Positions 27,531-36,622 of a stretch of DNA of 64,000 nt are shown piece after piece. The notes under the pieces were generated by a model. That model did not search any database, was not told the origin of the DNA, and worked only from the letters and a program-made list of their open reading frames with translations. The stretch comes from Myxococcus virescens (GTDB lineage: Bacteria > Myxococcota > Myxococcia > Myxococcales > Myxococcaceae): the NCBI RefSeq assembly GCF_900101905.1, contig NZ_FNAJ01000013.1, positions 1-64,000 on the forward strand. Reading direction: 5' to 3'. The position numbers were made by a program, and so were the translations under genes. The first letter of the stretch is position 1; each line of letters begins with the position of its first letter.

Positions 27531-28898
27531 CTAGAGGCGGATGAGCTCCACGTCATCCATGTGGATGAAGTGGGCGGAGTTGCCTGACGTGGCGCGGGTG
27601 TGGAAGCCCAGCTCCAGGTGGCCTCCCGTCACGGAGATGGGCGGCGTCTCCACCATCGTCCAGTCGCCATGGTTCCCCAGGTCAGTGAACACGGGCGCGC
27701 ACTCGCCACACGTCTTGGCCTGGAGGCGCGACAGGTCGAACCCGCCGTTCTTTCGCACCCACGCGCGGACCTTGTACGTGCCCGACGCGAGGCCTGACAC
27801 CGGCTGGTACGTCCAGACCTCGAAGGGTGTGCCGTTCGTCCAGTGCGTCAGGTGATAGGCGCCGGTGCGGCCCCCGTTGTACGTCTCGCTGAAGTCCGCG
27901 GCCTCGGTGCCGTTGGGACTCCAGGTGGCCCAGCCCGTCATGCCGTTCTCGAAGCTGGCGTTGGTGAGTGACGCGGGCGGCGGCGTGCTCCCTGGCTGGT
28001 ACCAGCGCACCCACTCCACCTCCATCGTCTTCGTTTGGCCCCAGGGCAGCGCGATGGCGTCCGGGTGCGGGTGGCCGTACCAGTTCCCACCCAGAGCGAG
28101 GTTCAGGAGGATGTAGTGGTTCTGCTGGAAGGCCGCCTCGTTGTGGGCGAACTCGTTGCCGCGAATCTCGCCGTCCAGGCGGAAGATCATCCGGTTGGCC
28201 GTCCACTCCACCTCGTACGTGTGGAAGCCGTCCGCGATGCTGTACCCGCGGTTGGCGCCCGTGCCCCAGCTCTGCTGCGCGCCATTGGCGAACCAGTGCG
28301 CGGCGGACTTCATCCACGACGCGTCGTTGGAGTGCCACTCGAGGATGTCGATTTCGCCGCTCCGGGGCCACCCGACGTTGGAGATGTTCGCGCCCAGCGT
28401 CCAGAACGCGGGCCACATGCCATAGCCGGACGGCACCTTGATGCTCGCCACCAGCTTGCCGTAGCGGCGCTCCACCTTGCCCTTCGAGTGGATGCGGCCC
28501 GAGTAGTACGAACGTGGCCCGTAACCCGCGCAGCGTGAGTCAAACGGCGCGTCGGCCGTCCGCTGCGCGGTGAGGATGAGCTTGCCGCCAGCGACGGTGA
28601 CGTTCTGCGCGCGGGGGAACTCCAGCTCCCCCGTGCCGAAGTTGCAGTTGTTGGTGACGGGGTCGAAGTTGCTCGTCAGCACCGTCCAGTTCGCGGAGTT
28701 GAGGCTGTTGCCCGTGAAGTCATCCTGCCACGCCAGGTTCCAGCCCGGCCCCGGGTCATAGGCCCGCTCGCCCTGCTCCTGCGTCACCAGGGGAAGGGCT
28801 TCCGCGTCGGACAACTCCGGCTCCGGGGAACAGCCGCCAACCAACGCCAGACTGCTCGCGGCCCACAACATCGAACGCAATGCGTGTCGTTTGTGCAT
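27531..28898 (-). CDS. GH16-family beta-glucanase lipoprotein with C-terminal carbohydrate-binding domain
   Basis: The 455-residue product has a lipobox signal (LALVGGC) and a GH16 jelly-roll domain (about 45-310) with the catalytic motif GEIDILEW; the nucleophile Glu182, Asp184 and acid/base Glu187 are all present. Residues about 315-455 form a CBM4/9-like beta-sandwich (SFENGMTGWATWSPNG). It probably hydrolyses beta-1,3- or mixed-linkage glucans at the cell surface, useful against fungal or algal prey. The ATG at 28898 has GGAG seven bases upstream; an upstream in-frame extension to 28946 is rejected because it precedes the signal peptide. Confidence 0.93.
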   Translation of the reverse strand: MHKRHALRSMLWAASSLALVGGCSPEPELSDAEALPLVTQEQGERAYDPGPGWNLAWQDDFTGNSLNSANWTVLTSNFDPVTNNCNFGTGELEFPRAQNVTVAGGKLILTAQRTADAPFDSRCAGYGPRSYYSGRIHSKGKVERRYGKLVASIKVPSGYGMWPAFWTLGANISNVGWPRSGEIDILEWHSNDASWMKSAAHWFANGAQQSWGTGANRGYSIADGFHTYEVEWTANRMIFRLDGEIRGNEFAHNEAAFQQNHYILLNLALGGNWYGHPHPDAIALPWGQTKTMEVEWVRWYQPGSTPPPASLTNASFENGMTGWATWSPNGTEAADFSETYNGGRTGAYHLTHWTNGTPFEVWTYQPVSGLASGTYKVRAWVRKNGGFDLSRLQAKTCGECAPVFTDLGNHGDWTMVETPPISVTGGHLELGFHTRATSGNSAHFIHMDDVELIRL

Positions 28899-28960
28899 GT
28901 CTCGCTCCAGGGGTTCCCCTGGGACATAGCCGCCCTCCTCCATCACACAAGCAGCTTTAG

Positions 28961-28980
28961 TTGAAATATTAGATTTTCAA
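28961..28980 (-). promoter_or_regulatory. AT-rich inverted repeat upstream of the GH16 gene
   Basis: TTGAAA at 28961-28966 and TTTCAA at 28975-28980 form a palindrome with an 8-base centre, inside the only AT-rich stretch (28957-28984) nearby. It lies 63 bases before the GH16 start and after the cysA stop. It may be an operator or contain a -35 (TTGAAA on the minus strand with a weak TAAAGC 15 bases on). Confidence 0.35.
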
Positions 28981-28990
28981 GACTTCCCAC

Positions 28991-30058
28991 CTAGATGGAG
29001 TAGTCCCCCACGAAGACGGTGGCGGACCGGACGTCGGCGCGCACGGAGTCCCCCTCCGCCACGCCCAGCGCGTCGAACTCCGAGCGCGGGACCTCCACCG
29101 TGACTTCGTCCCCGCTTGGTAGGCGGAGGAACACCTTCACGTAGCCTCCCACCGGTTTGAGCCGCTCGACGCGGCCGGTGGCGGTGGAAGCGCTCGCCGC
29201 GCCCGCGACCGCCTTCGCCAGCTTGATGTCATGCGGACGGACAAAGGCATGCACTGGTTCGCCCTCGCGCGCGGCGGCGGGAGCCGTCACAGACAAAGCC
29301 CCCATGGCCGCCCTGCCCGCCTGGACGTGGCCACGCAGCACGCTGGCGCCTCCAATGAATGAGGCGACGAAGGGGGACGCGGGCCGGTCGTAGATGTCCG
29401 CGGGAGAGCCCGCCTGGGCCACGCGGCCCTCGCTCAGCACCACCACGTGCTGGGAAATCTCCAAGGCCTCCTGCTGATCGTGCGTCACCAGCAGCGTCGT
29501 CAGCCGCGTGCGCTCGTGCAGGGCATGGAGCCATTCCCGAAGCTCCTCGCGCACACGCGTGTCCAGCGCGCCGAAGGGCTCGTCCAGCAGCAGCACGCGG
29601 GGGCGGATGGCCAGGGCGCGCGCGAAGGCCACGCGCTGTCGCTGCCCGCCGGAGAGCTGGCCGGGATAGCGGCCGCCCAGGTGCTCCAGTTGCACCATGC
29701 GGAGCATCTCCTCCACACGGGCCTCGCGCTCCGCCTTGGGAACGCGCCGGACCTCCAGGCCAAAGGCCACGTTCTGGCGGACGGTGAGGTGCTTGAAGAG
29801 CGCGTAGCTCTGAAAGACCACCCCCACGCCACGCTGCTGCACTGGCATTTGCGTGCTGTCCACGCCATCGATGAGGACACGGCCCTCGTCGGGAATCTCC
29901 AGCCCGGCGATGAGCCGCAGCAGCGTGGACTTGCCCGCGCCGGACGGTCCCAGCAGCGAGGTGATGGCACCCTCGGGGGCCTGGAAGGACACCTTGGACA
30001 CGGCGGGACTACCACCCCGATTGAACCGGCGGGCGAGCTGTTCGACGACGATGCTCAT
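28991..30058 (-). CDS. cysA: Sulfate/thiosulfate importer ATP-binding protein CysA
   Basis: CysA energises sulfate uptake by the CysTW permease. The 355-residue protein has Walker [10 protein letters not shown], the Q-loop FQSYALF, ABC signature LSGGQRQR, Walker [13 protein letters not shown] and the switch His in [10 protein letters not shown]-terminal TOBE-like domain (about 250-355) follows. The ATG at 30058 overlaps the cysW stop (ATGA), so it is the last gene of a four-gene operon downstream of a cysteine-type attenuator. Confidence 0.95.
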   Translation of the reverse strand: MSIVVEQLARRFNRGGSPAVSKVSFQAPEGAITSLLGPSGAGKSTLLRLIAGLEIPDEGRVLIDGVDSTQMPVQQRGVGVVFQSYALFKHLTVRQNVAFGLEVRRVPKAEREARVEEMLRMVQLEHLGGRYPGQLSGGQRQRVAFARALAIRPRVLLLDEPFGALDTRVREELREWLHALHERTRLTTLLVTHDQQEALEISQHVVVLSEGRVAQAGSPADIYDRPASPFVASFIGGASVLRGHVQAGRAAMGALSVTAPAAAREGEPVHAFVRPHDIKLAKAVAGAASASTATGRVERLKPVGGYVKVFLRLPSGDEVTVEVPRSEFDALGVAEGDSVRADVRSATVFVGDYSI

Positions 30059-30903
30059 GACGGCTGACTCCTCCACTCCACGAACTTCTTCACCACCAAC
30101 GTCACGAGCGCGAGCAGCGTCAGCAGCGACGCCACGGCGAACGCGCCGGCCAGGTCGTACTCGTTGTAGAGAATCTCCGCGTGCAGCGGCAGCGTCGTCG
30201 TCACTCCGCGCACGTGGCCAGACACCACGGACACGGCGCCGAACTCGCCCATTGCTCGCGCGTTGCAGAGGATGACGCCATACAGCACGCCCCACTTCAC
30301 CTTCGGCAGCGTGACGGTCAGGAAGGTGCGCCAGCCGCTCGCGCCCAGCGTCAGCGCCGCCTCTTCTTCGTCGCTGCCCTGGGCCTCCATCACGGGCAGC
30401 ACCTCGCGTGCGACGAAGGGAAAAGTGACGAACACCGTGGCCAGGACGATGCCGGGCACGGCGAAGATGACGCGGACGTCGTGGTCCAGGAGCCACGGCC
30501 CCAGCCAGCCCTGCCGGCCGAAGAGCAGCACGAAGATGAGCCCCGCGATGACGGGTGACACGCTGAAGGGCAGGTCGATGAGCGTCATCAACAACGAGCG
30601 TCCCCGGAATTGGAACCGCGCGATGAGCCACGACGCGGCCAGGCCGAAGACGAGGTTGAAGGGCACGGCGATGGCCGCGGCCAGCAGCGTCAGCCGCATG
30701 GCCGCCAGCGCCGTCGGGTGCGTCAGGGCGGCGACGTAGGCCTCCCAGCCCTTCTGGAAGGCGAAGGTGAAGACGGCCACCAGCGGGACGATGAGGAAGA
30801 CGCCCAGCAGCAGCACCGCCGCGCCGATGAGCCCCCAACGGACGAACGCCGGGCCGCTCAGACTGCGCGCGCTTCGGCGCAAGACGAGGGTGGATGGATG
30901 CAT
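30055..30903 (-). CDS. cysW: Sulfate ABC transporter permease CysW
   Basis: The 282-residue membrane protein has six predicted helices and the permease EAA motif LGASGWRTFLTVTLP near residue 190, which docks on CysA. The stretch ARAMGEFGAVSVVSGHVRG is typical of CysW. The ATG at 30903 has GGGAG about ten bases upstream and lies 5 bases after the cysT stop; a GTG at 30912 inside cysT is less well placed. Confidence 0.94.
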   Translation of the reverse strand: MHPSTLVLRRSARSLSGPAFVRWGLIGAAVLLLGVFLIVPLVAVFTFAFQKGWEAYVAALTHPTALAAMRLTLLAAAIAVPFNLVFGLAASWLIARFQFRGRSLLMTLIDLPFSVSPVIAGLIFVLLFGRQGWLGPWLLDHDVRVIFAVPGIVLATVFVTFPFVAREVLPVMEAQGSDEEEAALTLGASGWRTFLTVTLPKVKWGVLYGVILCNARAMGEFGAVSVVSGHVRGVTTTLPLHAEILYNEYDLAGAFAVASLLTLLALVTLVVKKFVEWRSQPS

Positions 30904-30908
30904 GGCGC

Positions 30909-31751
30909 TCACGCTCCCGGCCGGGCTTCCAGCCGACGCTGGCTCCAGCGATGGAGCAGGTTGACGGCCAGCAGCAGTGAGAACGACGCCCCCAGCATGA
31001 CGATTGCGATGGCCGTCGCCCCCGCGTAGTCGAACTGCTCCAGCCGGGTGATGATGAGCAGCGGGACAATCTCCGTGCGCAGCGGCATGTTGCCGGAGAT
31101 GAAGACGACGGAGCCGTACTCCCCCAGCGCGCGGGCGAAGGCCAACGTGAAGCCGCTGAGCAGCGCGGGGAAGAGCGCGGGAAGGAGGACGCGCCGGAAG
31201 GTCTGCCACGGAGAGGCGCCCAGCGTGGCCGCGGCCTCCTCCACGTCCACGTCGATGTCCTCCAGCACGGGTTGCACGGTGCGCACCACGAAAGGCAACC
31301 CGATGAACGTCAACGCGATGGCCACGCCCACGGACGTGTAGGCCACCTTGAGCCCCAGCGCTTCGAGGTACTGGCCGTACCACCCCTTCGCGGAGAACAG
31401 CGTCGTGAGCGTGAGCCCGGCCACGGCGGTGGGCAACGCGAAGGGCAGGTCCACCAGGGACTCCAGCACGTCGCGGCCGGGGAAGCGGTAGCGCACCAAC
31501 ACCCAGGCCACCAGCAGGCCGAAGACGACGTTGGCGAGCGCGGCGGCCAGCGAGGCCCCGAAGCTGAGCCGGTACGCGGCGAGCGCGCGCGGCGTCGTCA
31601 CGGTGCCCCAGAACTCCTCCCAGCTCAGGGAGAAGGTCCGCAGGAAGAGGCTGGAGAGCGGAATGAGGACGATGAGGCCCAGGTAGAACCAGCTGAAGCC
31701 CAGCGACAGACGGAACCCCGGGAGCACCCGGTGGCGAGTAGGATGGGACAT
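30909..31751 (-). CDS. cysT: Sulfate ABC transporter permease CysT (CysU)
   Basis: The 280-residue partner permease has six helices, the segment LVDLPFALPTAVAGL typical of CysT, the EAA loop LGASPWQTFRRVLLPALFPAL and FARALGEYGSVVFISGNMP. It is translated 12 bases after the binding-protein gene and followed after 5 bases by cysW. Confidence 0.95.
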   Translation of the reverse strand: MSHPTRHRVLPGFRLSLGFSWFYLGLIVLIPLSSLFLRTFSLSWEEFWGTVTTPRALAAYRLSFGASLAAALANVVFGLLVAWVLVRYRFPGRDVLESLVDLPFALPTAVAGLTLTTLFSAKGWYGQYLEALGLKVAYTSVGVAIALTFIGLPFVVRTVQPVLEDIDVDVEEAAATLGASPWQTFRRVLLPALFPALLSGFTLAFARALGEYGSVVFISGNMPLRTEIVPLLIITRLEQFDYAGATAIAIVMLGASFSLLLAVNLLHRWSQRRLEARPGA

Positions 31752-31763
31752 GGCGGGGTGTCC

Positions 31764-32810
31764 TCAGTCCGCGCGGGGCGCGTAGATGCGGTCGAAGAGG
31801 CCGCCGTCGGCGAAGTGCGTGGCCTGCGCCCGCCGCCAGTCGCCCGCGACTTCCGCCAGCGTGAGGCGCTTCAGACCGGGGAAGTCGGACGCATGCCTCG
31901 CGGCCACGACCTCCGAGCGTGGCCGGAAGTGGTGCCGCGCCGCGATCTCCTGGCCCTCGTCCGAATAGAGGTACGCCAGGTACGCCTCCGCCACGGCCCG
32001 GGTGCCCTTGCGGTCCACGTTGGGGTCCACCACGGCGACGGGTGGCTCGGCGAGGATGCTCACCGAGGGAATGACGACCTCGAAGCGCGCCTGCCCCACC
32101 TCGCGGATGAGGAGGAAGGCCTCGTTCTCCCAGGCGAGGAGCACGTCCCCCAGGCCCCGCTCGGCGAAGGTGGTGGTGGCGCCCCTCGCGCCCGAGTCGA
32201 GCACCGGTACGTTGCGGAACAGCTTCTCCACATACGCCTGGGCCCGGGCCTCGCTACCGCCCTCGCCTCTCAGCGCCTGTCCCCACGCGGCCAGGTAGTT
32301 CCACCGCGCGCCGCCCGACGTCTTCGGGTTCGGGGTGATGACGGTGACGTCCTCGCGCACCAGGTCGTCCCAGTCACGGATGGCCTTGGGATTGCCCTCG
32401 CGCACCACGAAGACGACGGTGGACGTATACGGCGCGCTGTTGTGGGGCAGCCGTGCCTGCCAGTCCGCCGGAAGGAGCTGCGCCTTCTCGTGCAGCATGT
32501 CCACGTCGTACGCGAGCGCCAGCGTCACCACATCCGCCCGCAATCCTTCGATGACGGACCGGGCCTGTTTGCCGGAGCCTCCGTGGGACTGCTGGATGGA
32601 CACCTGCTGGCCACGCGTGGCTGCCCAGTGCTTCACGAAGGCCGCGTTGAGGTCCTCGTAGAGCTCCCGCGTGGGGTCATAGGAGACGTTGAGCAACGTC
32701 ACCGTCCCGTCGGGTGACGCATCACTGGAGGCGCGCGAACAGCCCGCCACGGACAGCAGCAGGGCCAACGGCATCCAGTTCCTGGCGCGCAACAGCGCGA
32801 GACGTTCCAT
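31764..32810 (-). CDS. sbp: Sulfate-binding lipoprotein Sbp
   Basis: The 348-residue extracytoplasmic binding protein has a lipobox LLLSVAGC and the Sbp/CysP signatures [43 protein letters not shown] and [17 protein letters not shown]. Lipid anchoring is unusual for proteobacterial Sbp but common in bacteria that tether binding proteins. GAGGT lies five bases before the ATG at 32810; an in-frame upstream ATG at 32840 would add ten residues before the signal and has no ribosome site. It heads the importer operon behind the 32853-32983 attenuator. Confidence 0.94.
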   Translation of the reverse strand: MERLALLRARNWMPLALLLSVAGCSRASSDASPDGTVTLLNVSYDPTRELYEDLNAAFVKHWAATRGQQVSIQQSHGGSGKQARSVIEGLRADVVTLALAYDVDMLHEKAQLLPADWQARLPHNSAPYTSTVVFVVREGNPKAIRDWDDLVREDVTVITPNPKTSGGARWNYLAAWGQALRGEGGSEARAQAYVEKLFRNVPVLDSGARGATTTFAERGLGDVLLAWENEAFLLIREVGQARFEVVIPSVSILAEPPVAVVDPNVDRKGTRAVAEAYLAYLYSDEGQEIAARHHFRPRSEVVAARHASDFPGLKRLTLAEVAGDWRRAQATHFADGGLFDRIYAPRAD

Positions 32811-32852
32811 GCGGGACCTCTGGGTGAAGCAAGGGGCCACGCGAGAAAGTCA

Positions 32853-32883
32853 AAAGCCCACTCCCTCGCGGGCAGTGGGCTTT
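32853..32883 (-). terminator. Attenuator terminator hairpin in the sbp leader
   Basis: On the minus strand AAAGCCCACT (32883-32874) pairs perfectly with AGTGGGCTTT (32862-32853), followed by U residues (TTTT at 32855-32852 including the stem end). It sits 42 bases before the sbp start and 25 bases after the stop of the Cys-rich leader peptide. Its 5' arm GCCCAC can alternatively pair with GTGGGC at 32935-32930 inside the leader, forming an antiterminator. Confidence 0.75.
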
Positions 32884-32908
32884 CCGGAAACAGCTCAGCC
32901 AGGGGCGC

Positions 32909-32983
32909 TCAGGCCACTGGCGGACGGACGCCCACCGCGGATGCCGGACAGCAGCAACACGTCTGGTGGGTCGAGCGCGTCAT
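32909..32983 (-). CDS. Cysteine-rich leader peptide of the sulfate importer operon (attenuator uORF)
   Basis: A 24-codon frame on the minus strand, ATG at 32983-32981 and TGA at 32911-32909, encodes a peptide containing HQTCCCCPAS: four consecutive Cys codons (TGT TGC TGC TGT, 32959-32948). GGGG lies about five bases before the ATG. Four complementary segments are present: CCCACC (32970-32965, just before the Cys codons), GGTGGGC (32936-32930), GCCCACT (32880-32874) and AGTGGGC (32862-32856). Segments 1:2 and 3:4 pair, or 2:3 pair exclusively, as in classical amino-acid attenuation. Ribosomes stalled for Cys-tRNA would mask segment 1, favour 2:3 and let sbp-cysTWA be transcribed. Cysteine is the end product of sulfate assimilation, so the logic fits. 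Not experimentally known to me in myxobacteria. Confidence 0.75.
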   Translation of the reverse strand: MTRSTHQTCCCCPASAVGVRPPVA

Positions 32984-33209
32984 CAGTCCCCACACGATGC
33001 CCCGGCACCCGCGACGCTGTCAACGCGACCACCCGGGCCCTCCAGGAACGCCCCTCTCCTTTTCCACCCCGCCGCGACGGTGCGCTCGCGCTTCACCCCT
33101 GACGCATCCGACGGACTGTCAGGCCGGGCCCACGTCGAGAGCGGGTCCGGTCAGCTCCCGGGAGCTCATGCCGTCACGCACGGCACCGTTTTCACCAGAG
33201 CCCTCACCC

Positions 33210-36200
33210 ATGAACTTCCGTTTTCAATGCTGGTTGCAGCGGCACGTCAGCGGCCGGGTGACGCTCACGCCGCTGGCGCTGCGCCGTCTCGCGGTGCACG
33301 CGGACTCGCTGGAGGCCGCCACCGAGGAGCTGACGCTCGCGCTGGATGACCAACTCTCCCGCGTCCACCCGCGGCGCGTGCCGGAGTTCATCGCCCCCAC
33401 CGGAGGGACGCTCGAAACAGTGGAGCTGCCCGCAATTCCCGTCTGGGGCGCCGAGCAGAATCACTTCGCGCCGCTGACGCTGTCCGCCGTGGTGGCTCCC
33501 ACGCTCAACGCCTTCCTGGGCCTCCACGCGCCCCGCCTCAACAGCCACCACTGGTTCCAGGGCAAGACACTCCCCGCCGAGGCCCAGGAGCTGCTGGGAG
33601 ATCGCCTGGAGGGAATGTCCGACGCGGAGCGCCTTGCCCTGCGCCCGGATGGCCCCGAGTCGCTGCTGGAAATCGAAGTGCGGGCCACCCCCGTGGCCCT
33701 GTCGGACCTCACGCCTCGCGAGCTGCACCGTGACATTCGTCCACCGCCGCGCCCTCCGGACGCGCCCGCCGACCTGGAGGACGACACGCGAGAGGACGAC
33801 GAGGACGAAGACTCGGAGGCGCTGGACCTGGACAGCTGGGAGCCACGCCGCCGCACCGCGCATCGGGGCCCGGGTGAGCCGCCCGCGAAGCCGCCGCCTA
33901 CGCCCACCCTGGACAGCGTCGGCGTGGCCTGGCACCGGCTCGCGCAGGAAGGGCAGCTCGACGCGGCCTACGAGCAGGATGCGCTGGTCGCCCTGCTCCG
34001 CACCCGGCTCGCGGCCAAGGACGCCGAACCGGTGGTCCTGGTGGGGCCTTCGGGCGTGGGCAAGACGTCGGTGCTCCACGCGCTCGCCCAGTCGCTGCGC
34101 GCCCCCACCGCCACCGAGGCCGAGCGCGCCCGCCCGTTCTACTTCCTCGACGGAAGCCGGCTCATCGCGGGCGAGGGCTTCTTCGGAGACTGGCAGCAGC
34201 AGGTGCTGCGCGCCTTCCGTGAGGCCACCGAGGCCCGGGCCCTGCTGTCCCTGGGCCATGCCGTGGAGCTCCTCGACGCGGGCAAGAGCGCCCACAGTGA
34301 CCAGAACGTGGCCCAGCTGCTGCTCCCCCTCCTCGCGGCGCGTGACGTGGCCGTCGTGGCCGAGGCCACGGAGGAGACCTGGGCCCAGGTGGAGCAGCGC
34401 AACGCCAGCTTCGCCCGGCTCTTCTCGGTGGTGCGCGTCGCGGAGCCCGCCCCCGATGCGCTCGGCCGCATCGTCGCCAAGGTGGCGGAGGACGACGCCT
34501 TGGCCGCCGCGATGCAGGTCCAGCCCGACGCGCTCGACGAGGCGCGCTTCCTGTGCCGCCGCTTCCTCCCCTACGGCGCCCAGGTGGGCAACACCGTGGC
34601 GTTCGTGCGCCGGCTGCTGGCGTCGTGTGCCCAAGCCTCGCGCACCTCCGTCACCCGACTGGAGGCCACCCGCCAGTTCGCCTCGGAGTCCGGCATCCCC
34701 GAGCACCTGCTCCGGGACGACCAGCCGATGGAGTCCGCACACGTGCGCGACTTCCTCGCCTCGCGAGTGATGGGGCAGGACGCCGCCGTGGAGCGCGCGG
34801 CCTCCGTGGTATCCGTCCTCAAGGCCGGCATGTCGGACGTGCGGCGCCCGCTGGGGGTGCTGCTCTTCGTGGGCCCCACCGGCGTGGGCAAGACGGAGCT
34901 GTCCAAGGCGCTGGCGGAGCTGCTCTTCGGTGCGAAGGAGCGCATGGTCCGCCTGGACATGGGTGAGTACGCCGGTCCGGACGCCCTGCTGCGGTTGATG
35001 GGAGACGGAGAGACGCCGGGCTACCTCACCTCGGCGGTGCGCCGGCAGCCCTTCTGCGTGGTGCTGCTGGACGAAGTGGAGAAAGCCCACCCTGCCGTTC
35101 ACGATGCGCTGCTGGGCGTCTTGGGCGAAGGCCGCCTCACCGATGCCTCCGGGCGCTTCACGGACTTCCGCAACGCCCTCATCATCCTCACCAGCAACCT
35201 GGGCGCGGACACCCTGCGCGCCCGCGTGGGCTTCGATGCGTCGGGCGGTGCTCCAGACATGGCCTCCCTTCGCGCGCACTACCTCTCCGAGGTGCAGCGC
35301 TTCTTCCGGCCGGAGATGTTCAACCGCATGGACGACGTGGTCGTCTTCTCGCCGCTGTCCGCCCCGCTGCTGCGTCGGCTGGTGGTCCGCGAGCTCGAAG
35401 CCGTGTGCCGCCGTCCAGGCCTCTCGCTCCACGATGCCCTGCTGGAGGTCACCCCCGCCGCCCAGGACTTGCTGGCCCTGCGAGGCTTCGACGCGCGGTA
35501 TGGCGCCCGCCCGTTGAAGCGCGCGCTGGAGCGCGAGCTGGTGGTCCCCGTGGCGGACTGGCTCGCGGCGCATCCCCGCCTGGGGCCTGCGAGCATCACA
35601 GTGGATGCGGGAACCACGGGACTCGAACTGCGCGCCGAGTCCCTGGGCGGCGCCGCCGAGGGCGGGGGCCGGGAGGCCATCGAGCGGATCCTCGAGGAAG
35701 CAGCCACCGTGCGCGCGGAGGTCCAGCGTTGGAGCCGCTGCGCGCCCATGCGCTCCCTGCGCCGCGTCCTGGCCGTCTTCGACAAGGTCTCCCGGCACAC
35801 CGCGTACTGGGAAGAACGGGCGCTGGCCGAAGAAAACTCGCGCAAGTCATCGGAGGCGCGAGCGCTGGAACAGTCGCTTCGGGAGTGCGCCCAGCAGGCG
35901 GAGGCCATCGAGGACCTGCTCTTCGAGGCCCACCTGTCCAGGACCGTGGAGCAGGTGGAGTCCCTGAGCCGCGAGGTGAGCCAGGTGAAAGCGGCCTTCG
36001 CGCGCATCCGGCAACGCATCTACTCCTCCCTCTTTCCCCCGTCACATGGCGCGACCCTCTACCTGGTGCCAGGCCGCGGCGCGTGGAGGCAGGCGCGCAT
36101 GCTCGCCACGGCCTATGAGCGGTGGACCCAGAAGGCGTCCATGGAGAAGCGGCGAGGCCTGCTCGCCGTCCCCGAGCGCAAGCCCGGCGAAAAGGCCCAT

Positions 36201-36617
36201 CGCACCCCTCCGCCGCCGCAATGGCGGTGGACCGACGATGAGACCTTCGACAAGCTCGTCGTACAACCGGTCGCCTATGCGATTCAGGTCAAGGGCGGCC
36301 CCCACGCCCTGCTGCTCGCTGGCGAGCACGGCCTGCATCGCTTCATCGAAGGCAGTCAGATTTCGATGGTGCATGCGTACTTCGAGCCGCGGCCCCTCTC
36401 GCTGTTCGACCTCGCCTCCCGGGAGGCGTTGCAGAAGCAGTTGCCGAAAAACGAGGTCCGTCAGGTGCGCCTGTCGGGCAGCGGTTCGGGCCAGGGGACG
36501 CTGACGGACCTTCGCACCGGGGTGCAGCAGCGCTTCGGCCTGGAGGGGCCTGACCTGGAGCCCCTGCTGGAGCCCTGGATGCAGTGGCGCGTCTTCAACA
36601 GCCGGGACGAGGACTGA
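33210..36617 (+). CDS. Hsp100-type AAA+ ATPase with C-terminal release-factor-2-like region lacking GGQ
   Basis: The 1135-residue product has an N-terminal beta-rich domain (about 1-180), an acidic linker (about 185-230), NBD1 with Walker A GPSGVGKT (about 279-286) and NBD2 with GPTGVGKT (about 554-561), LLDEVEKAH, TSNLGAD and the sensor-2 motif RYGARPLKRALE (about 763). NBD1 has lost the Walker B acids (SLGHAVELL where LFIDEAH is expected), so only NBD2 should hydrolyse ATP. Residues about 824-938 are coiled-coil, and about 949-1110 align by eye with RF2: GRGAWRQARMLATAYERW, then GGPHALLLAGEHGLHRF, then DLRTGVQQR, equivalent to the GTEAQDWASMLERMYLRW, ETGVHRL and DARTGVETR parts of PrfB. The catalytic GGQ domain and SPF tripeptide are missing. 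The ATG at 33210 has no good ribosome site. The next ATPase follows 5 bases downstream. Confidence 0.8.
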   Translation: MNFRFQCWLQRHVSGRVTLTPLALRRLAVHADSLEAATEELTLALDDQLSRVHPRRVPEFIAPTGGTLETVELPAIPVWGAEQNHFAPLTLSAVVAPTLNAFLGLHAPRLNSHHWFQGKTLPAEAQELLGDRLEGMSDAERLALRPDGPESLLEIEVRATPVALSDLTPRELHRDIRPPPRPPDAPADLEDDTREDDEDEDSEALDLDSWEPRRRTAHRGPGEPPAKPPPTPTLDSVGVAWHRLAQEGQLDAAYEQDALVALLRTRLAAKDAEPVVLVGPSGVGKTSVLHALAQSLRAPTATEAERARPFYFLDGSRLIAGEGFFGDWQQQVLRAFREATEARALLSLGHAVELLDAGKSAHSDQNVAQLLLPLLAARDVAVVAEATEETWAQVEQRNASFARLFSVVRVAEPAPDALGRIVAKVAEDDALAAAMQVQPDALDEARFLCRRFLPYGAQVGNTVAFVRRLLASCAQASRTSVTRLEATRQFASESGIPEHLLRDDQPMESAHVRDFLASRVMGQDAAVERAASVVSVLKAGMSDVRRPLGVLLFVGPTGVGKTELSKALAELLFGAKERMVRLDMGEYAGPDALLRLMGDGETPGYLTSAVRRQPFCVVLLDEVEKAHPAVHDALLGVLGEGRLTDASGRFTDFRNALIILTSNLGADTLRARVGFDASGGAPDMASLRAHYLSEVQRFFRPEMFNRMDDVVVFSPLSAPLLRRLVVRELEAVCRRPGLSLHDALLEVTPAAQDLLALRGFDARYGARPLKRALERELVVPVADWLAAHPRLGPASITVDAGTTGLELRAESLGGAAEGGGREAIERILEEAATVRAEVQRWSRCAPMRSLRRVLAVFDKVSRHTAYWEERALAEENSRKSSEARALEQSLRECAQQAEAIEDLLFEAHLSRTVEQVESLSREVSQVKAAFARIRQRIYSSLFPPSHGATLYLVPGRGAWRQARMLATAYERWTQKASMEKRRGLLAVPERKPGEKAHRTPPPPQWRWTDDETFDKLVVQPVAYAIQVKGGPHALLLAGEHGLHRFIEGSQISMVHAYFEPRPLSLFDLASREALQKQLPKNEVRQVRLSGSGSGQGTLTDLRTGVQQRFGLEGPDLEPLLEPWMQWRVFNSRDED

Positions 36618-36622
36618 CCGAC

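Noticed and set aside
28991-31069. A 692-residue fusion frame joining cysT-region antisense reading to cysA
   Set aside because: The upstream part is an alternative frame of cysW; cysA starts cleanly at 30058 with an ATGA overlap.
32997-33209. N-terminal extension of the first large ATPase upstream to 32997
   Set aside because: The extra 71 residues are Arg/Pro/Thr-rich with no domain character and run into the divergent leader region; MNFRFQCWL at 33210 is the natural start.
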